Assembly (NCBI GenBank): GCA_036850905.1
Contig: CM072089.1
Coordinates: 14,827,001-14,891,000, forward strand
Origin: Luffa acutangula
Lineage: Eukaryota > Streptophyta > Magnoliopsida > Cucurbitales > Cucurbitaceae
Direction: 5' to 3'
DNA length: 64,000 nucleotides
Under the pieces are notes generated by a model that did no database searches, was not told where the DNA came from, and was given only the letters and a program-made list of their open reading frames with translations. The translations under genes and the position numbers were made by a program. Shown piece after piece: positions 58,519 through 64,000 of this stretch (its first letter is position 1; each line of letters opens with the position of its first letter).

Positions 58519-58940
58519 CTTTAGCGACGAAAAAATTTCGTCGCTAAAAGTAGAATTTCGACGCAGTGAAGTTTCAACGACGAAAAAAAAACGTCGGACA
58601 AAAAAGTCGCTAAAGCATAGTCGCAAACTAACTTCAGCGTCGAATTTAGAAAAATCGTCGCAACGTGCGACGAAAAACTCAATTACGTCGCAATGTGCGA
58701 CGAAACAAGAAAAAGCGTCGCAAACAGCTATGCGACGAAAACTTCAAATTTGTCGCAAGAATCGTGCGACGAAAAATGATAATATGTCGCAACAAAATCG
58801 TCGCAACTTGCGACTAAATCATAAAATCGTCGCAAGTTCCCCATAAGAAATTAATCATTTCCTTGCGTCGTTTTTTGTTATTTCGTCGCAAATTTCGATT
58901 CCTTTGCAACAAAAACCTCATATTCGTCGCATATATTTAG
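58519..58940. repeat. Left subterminal TGCGACGAAA motif array of the CACTA element
   Basis: Roughly 20 GCGAC/GTCGC cores in about 420 bp, in both orientations. The array begins with a near-perfect hairpin TTTAGCGACGAAA / TTTCGTCGCTAAA. Confidence 0.9.
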
Positions 58941-60589
58941 GACATTAAAAAAAAATTATTGTTCAAATTAGATGTCTAAAAGCTCAATTTCGTATTCAAA
59001 TTGTCCTGATAAACATTTTATACAATAATCAAATAGTCTTACAAAACAAAACATTCAACATTAAGAAATGGTCATCACTACATCCAAAAATTGTTTCATA
59101 TATGAATATTTTACTAAGCCTTGATAAGTTTAGAAGTTACAAAAAATAAATACCAAAGGAAGTTTATCCAATTACAAAAAGAGTATTAAGTTCTATGTTA
59201 GCTAAAAAAAGATGATGTTCCTTTGACCATGGTTGTCGTTAGCAAAGTTTACTTCAATCCTGCAAATAAAAACAAATTACATATACATTAAGCACACATG
59301 AATAACAAACCATCATTAACCCATTCACAAAAAGCATCATAATGATGGCATATAAAGTCACATTTCCAATGAGAAGAATAAATACCATTCCACCTATCCT
59401 TAAATCATCTTCAATCTCATAGTTGTAAATTTTTCTACCAATCTACATTTTATGAAAAGAAAAACTCAATCTACAAGCACATGGACGACTTAAGTTAAAA
59501 AGACATTTCTTTTAAAAAATAGAACATCAACCACAAGCCTCATCAAATCATACTCTCTCACAAACACTTCATAGTTAAAATAAAACCTCTCAACCACAAC
59601 CACATGAACAACTTAACCTACAAATAGAACCTCAAACCACATGTACAACCTATGCTAAAAAGTCATAGTTCAAAAAACAATCACCAAACCACAATAAAAT
59701 TACAAATAGAACCACATCATAATTTACATCATACTAAAAAACAAAGCATACTAAAAAACAAAGCATGACAATGTTCAACAATAAATATATAACCACATCA
59801 TAATTTACATCTAAGAGAACAATAACAAACAAAACTTGAATATAAACAACCTCTCTCCCACCCCCTCAATTCACAAATATAAACAACTAACTACTCTCTC
59901 AAATCCACATTCAATAAAAAAGACCAAGCTTCAACAAACAAAACAATATATACTTTTTCTCCATAATGTTCCATTAACGAAACAAATATTTAATAGACCT
60001 TAAACAACACACTTTCAATGCACCTATTTTAATTATCTCTAAATTTTTCACCAACTAATCAATATATGCATATATGAACAAAATTTCTTAAAAAATAAAG
60101 AAATTTAGTGTAACACATACCTATTACAGTGAATCCCACAAATAAAAACGGTCCCCTAAGTAATCTAACAATGTGAAAAAATAAAGAAAAATTAGTGTAA
60201 ACGTAAAAAAAAAATGAAATCAACCAAAAAGTTCTTAAAATGAAACCCACAAGTGCTTTTCGGCGTTCCCTAACTGTAGTTCCACGAATGTAAAAGAATA
60301 GGGGAAGAACACTCTGTCACGACCTGTGAAAGAAAACAAAAATGTATGAAAACGGGTTTGGGAAGAAGACACAACCAAAAAATGATGAAATAAAGAGCAA
60401 ATCACGATACCCACGTCGTTTGTGACGTTTTTTGACCCTCTCCGACGTCGATTCCAGCGACAATGGCGTTTTCTGACAGCCCCACGTCGTCTCCCAACCT
60501 TCTTGCACTCCCTCTCTGTTCGAAGAAAGAAAAAATAATGGATGACAAAGAAATGTCGAAAAAGAAGTTGGGTTTTGAGTTTTTTTAAA

Positions 60590-61150
60590 TGGCTTGCGAC
60601 GCTTTCATGGGTTTCGTCGCACAAAGGCTGCGACGAAAATATTTTTTTGTCGCACCAACGTCCCACCAGCGTCCCACCAACGTCACATCAATGGTCTGGT
60701 TGCACGAATCACGGAGGCTGCGACGAAAAAATGGCTTTCGTCGCAAGCCGTTGCGTCGAAAATGGAATTTTCGTCGCACAGGTCTGCGACTAATTTCTCA
60801 TTTTCGTCGCTTATTCAAATTTTTTGGCGCCAACAACTCCACGTGCGACATTTTTTTGGTTTCGTCGCTCATTTTTTGCGACTTATTGGATGTTTCGTTG
60901 CACAATTGACGCGAGGAAATGTGCGATTCAGCCACTGTCTTTCATTTTTGCGACAAAAATTTTACCAAAGTCGCAAGGCTTGCGACGAATTGCGTAGTTT
61001 CATCGCAAGCGTGCGACTAATTTCTGATTTTCGTCGCAAGCCTGCGACTAATTTCTTATTTTCGTCGCAAGCCTGCGACTATTTGTCTTGTTCGTCTCTA
61101 ACATTGCGACTATTCCAATTTCGTCGCTAGCTTTTCGTCGCTAAATCCCT
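60590..61150. repeat. Right subterminal TGCGACGAAA motif array of the CACTA element
   Basis: More than 20 GCGAC/GTCGC cores. The last part repeats TGCGACTAATTTCT..TTTTCGTCGCA at about 33-bp spacing. The overlapping ORFs in this region are by-products of the array. Confidence 0.9.
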
Positions 61151-61184
61151 TCTTTCTTGTAGTGATTAATGGAATAATAACACT

Positions 61185-61315
61185 TCCAATTACTTTAAGT
61201 GGCTAAAAAATTCATTTATTTTTTAAGGATAATATTTGAGTGTAAAAAAAAAAAAATCCAATTACTTTTAAGTGGCTAAAAAATTCATTTAGTTTTTAAG
61301 GATAATATTTGGGTG
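61185..61315. repeat. 58-bp direct duplication separated by poly(A)
   Basis: TCCAATTACTTTAAGTGGCT... at 61185-61242 and a copy with a few differences at 61257-61315, with an A-run between them. It lies just outside the CACTA element. Confidence 0.85.
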
Positions 61316-61949
61316 CATATCGGTAGGTAAAGATCTTCCTGCACACCACCACCGTTAAAATCTTAACAACCCGACAAATAATTTTTTTTCCTCTCATTTC
61401 CTACCTTTCTATTTCTTTGTTGTTAAGATTTTAATTAGATATTGTTAATTTTTTAGGGGTTACAAATATCTACAAGGTTGGTTACATTCTTCGAATCTTG
61501 GATTTATGACCCTATGTAGATTTCAGTTTTTTTAGTCATTTCAATGGTGTTTTTAGGTTCTTTTTGTTGATGGATTATTATGAAATTAATGTTTGGGACC
61601 TTAACATATATGCTTTAGTGGTTGAATTTGGTTACCTTTTGAAGGCTATATAAAGTCCCTCTTAGTTGTAACACAAATCAAATTTGGTTTTTGAAGGAAA
61701 GTTGCATATTTTGCTTATAAATCTATGAATTTTTTTTTTTCCTTCAATTCTTGTGTCTTAGATTTGCATGTTAGAATTATTCAAGTAACCTTGATCAAAC
61801 TATCTTGTAGAGTGGTTTGAACCTTGAGTCTAAAAGCAAGGTTTTTGGTTTCTTACCCGATAGATTATCAAAAAATAATTTTAGAGTGATTAGTCGAAAA
61901 TCTTCCAAATATATATGAAGTAAGAAAAAAAAAGGGAAAAGTAGTTTTT

Positions 61950-62225
61950 TGGTCCTTGAGTTTTCAGGAATAGGTGACCATCCCCTTATCTACTTAATTT
62001 ATCTCCACAATGATATGATTTTGTTTCACTTTGAACATAAGCTATCATGGCTTTGTTTTTGGGATTATCCAAAAGGCCTCATACCAATGGAGATACTTGT
62101 CATCGCTTATAAACTCACGATCATCTCCTTATGATCTAGCAAATGCATATGGGACTTTGGTCGCACTCCCAACATATCCCCTTATCTAGCCAATGTAGGA
62201 CTTTGGTCGCACTCCCGACATATTT
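61950..62225 (-). repeat. TRIM- or LTR-like fragment with duplicated head
   Basis: On the minus strand TGTCGGGAGTGCGACCAAAG and, about 45 bases on, TGTTGGGAGTGCGACCAAAG. The sequence continues into ATGAGGCCTTTTGGATAATC and CAAAGCCATGATAGC. This resembles a common plant LTR/TRIM start (memory-based). No far end or TSD. Confidence 0.55.
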
Positions 62226-62379
62226 TAAATACATTCATTTTAAATCTTTCTTGTTCTAAACAAGACAACTAATTTAAAATCATTTCTTGAACTTTATTGT
62301 TTTCAAACGGAGGGTCGTAAGCCACTCTTAAAATTTTTTGTTTTTTGCGTTTTTATTTTTTTTAATTTTTTTTTTCAAT

Positions 62380-62640
62380 TAAACATCGTTACATTTTTTT
62401 AGCACAAAAAAATGTATGAGGTGGAGATTTGAACCTCTAACCTCGAGAAAAATGAATTGATGATTTTTTTTTTTTTTTTTTGACAATAAGTGGGATTAAA
62501 GCTTTGAACCTTTGATTTTTTTTTTTTTTTTGACAATTTGACTTTTTAATTGATAGTTCATACTTTATGTCAGTTGAACTATATGTTCATGTTTAGCTGA
62601 ATAGATGACCTAACCAACTAGGTTGTTATGCTCATGTAAG
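62380..62640 (-). repeat. Stacked SINE 3'-end fragments
   Basis: Two T-runs followed by GACAA (62463-62486 and 62518-62536) look like the minus-strand tails TTGTC-poly(A) of the SINE family. The tRNA-like heads are degraded. Confidence 0.45.
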
Positions 62641-64000
62641 TAATATAATCTCCAAACTTAAATTGTTTCACTTATCGACACGATCACTAATGAAGTATAG
62701 GTTTTAATTGTAATGATTTCGTAGCTCTATAAGAAGACAATTGCTCAAAAATTGAAAGTTGGATGATGGGATTGTAACAACTTAAACTATACTATGGTTC
62801 AGAAGTGATTTTTGTAATGGTTCCATATATATATATATATTTTAATGTAAAATTTTTAGAATTTAAAAGACATGGGGTGACCAACCCTTACACTTGTTGC
62901 CCTCACTTTGTGTCTCCTATGTAATTATATATGGGAACCAAAAGCTAAAAAACATAGAAAAAGAGGTGTGGATTTGATTAATTATGATCACCAAACAGCC
63001 TATGTATTGCTATAATTATCAAGAGCTGAGACCACAAACCCTAAATTACAAGCTATGCCTAAAATTACTTTTGCAATGTTTTGTTTCTTATAGACATATA
63101 ATTCAACATTCTCCAAACTTTATTCTTCTGATGTTTTCCCATCATTCAGTTCCAAATTGTGATAAAGAAATAGGAACACAAAGGGAAAAAAAAGGGTTGA
63201 AATTATAGGCAAATCAAGTCCATTAATTACGCGACATGATTTCGATAGATTCAATCTGTTCAACATATTCATACTTGGTGTCCTCATTACATAAATATAA
63301 ACACAAAAAGATCATTTATTATTCCGAGTCATTCTACAGATGATCAATTTTGATTGGTAATTAACTTACCGACATGGTCTGATAAAGCTTTATATGCACA
63401 CTCATTTCATTTCATTCCTCTTAATTCTTAATAACATCTCTGAGTGAAGAGAAACATGAATAAACCAACACTACATCTAATTTTGTGAAGCTTATTCACT
63501 AAAGAGCCTCACCTTCAAGTTTGGACGACCCAAAGCAATTCAATGTTGGAGGATACAATAAATATCAACGAGAACACTTTTGCGCATAAAACTCAAAGAC
63601 TAAAAGTAAATCCTTCGAAACTCTCCGACCAAAACCAAATAAAGACATATAGAGAAATGAAAAGATGAAAAATAGAAATTGTTGATGTAAAACATATCAT
63701 AAAATTAAATTAATGAGGAGAAAGAAAAAGAAAAAAAGAAAAAAAAGTAGGGGCATGGAAGAGGGGGGGCTAAGTTTGATGTGGGTTGGATTATTAAAAC
63801 TCATATCTTTGGACAATATATTACAAACTTTTGTTCACAAATCATAATCTCTCTTTTATTTTTTCTAAGTGTCCCCCCGGACCCCCCCAACTCCAAAGTC
63901 CAAACATCATGCTCTCTAGTATTATACACTTAAATTATTTTTTAATCAATTTTATACCACAAACGAACATTTATTTTTTCATCCTCGGATATGAATCTTA
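62641..64000. other. Intergenic, no gene seen
   Basis: AT-rich, with a C-run/G-run patch near 63765 and 63875. Short frames have no recognisable features. Confidence 0.5.

Larger units (their letters stand above)
58501..61164. mobile_element. Non-autonomous CACTA (CMC/EnSpm) transposon
   Basis: 2664 bp, with termini CACTACAAGAAA and TTTCTTGTAGTG and the 3-bp TSD ATT at 58498-58500 and 61165-61167. No transposase is recognisable. The interior (58950-60230) is AT-rich with no gene. Subterminal regions are packed with CGTCGCA/TGCGACG motifs on both strands. These are typical of transposase-binding arrays in this superfamily. Confidence 0.95.

Noticed and set aside
60235..61130. 143-aa and 178-aa frames in the CACTA right end
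   Set aside because: Produced by the TGCGACGAAA array (Arg-Arg-Lys words in all frames); no transposase motifs.

Overview
The window is nuclear DNA of a flowering plant, most likely a eudicot. The evidence is AT-rich intergenic sequence, GT-AG introns, plant-type Ty1/copia and Ty3 retrotransposons, a CACTA element, MULE fold-backs, PIF/Harbinger-like MITEs and tRNA-derived SINEs. A cucurbit is a reasonable guess from the style of the SINEs and LTRs, but nothing here proves the family. There are no bacterial-type operons, rRNA genes, convincing free tRNA genes or CRISPR arrays.

Only one host protein gene can be supported. It is a ten-exon minus-strand gene (16462-21745, about 968 aa) for a LONESOME HIGHWAY (LHW)-type atypical bHLH transcription factor. 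Its 5' leader lies above 21745 and holds a tiny upstream ORF. A GC-rich promoter-like island with TGACGTCA and G-box motifs lies at 23.1-23.5 kb.

The rest is a layered graveyard of mobile elements, many of them delimited here to the base by target-site duplications (TSDs). 0-15 kb: a fold-back MULE (2866-3841, 9-bp TSD), an LTR-like remnant, a dead hAT transposase, a 3.1-kb fold-back MULE (5787-8895, 9-bp TSD) carrying a copia gag piece, a MITE nested in a MITE nested in an older repeat (9.2-10.2 kb), and a decayed copia element (11.4-14.75 kb). 22-32 kb: SINEs, a LINE tail, a solo LTR inserted in a SINE (29589-30107), and a PIF-like element (30911-31821). 32.1-39.7 kb: a complete, very young Tat-type Ty3 element (TSD AGGTT; LTRs differ by one substitution and one indel) with an uninterrupted pol but no recognisable gag or protease, plus an 84-bp tandem array in its 3' untranslated region. 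40-58 kb: fold-backs, further solo LTRs (43060, 55363, 57820), a LINE fragment, PIF-like MITEs and a SINE with a perfect 19-bp TSD. 58.5-61.2 kb: a non-autonomous CACTA element with dense subterminal TGCGACGAAA-type motifs. The last 3 kb are mostly AT-rich intergenic DNA with a TRIM/LTR-like fragment.

The most interesting signals are the gag-less but recently transposed Ty3 element with its recurring TCGGCCTCGG motif, the alternating 83/84-bp dimer structure of its 3' array, several poly(A) micro-insertions flanked by direct repeats, and MITE nesting that can be proven from an empty site in the same window.
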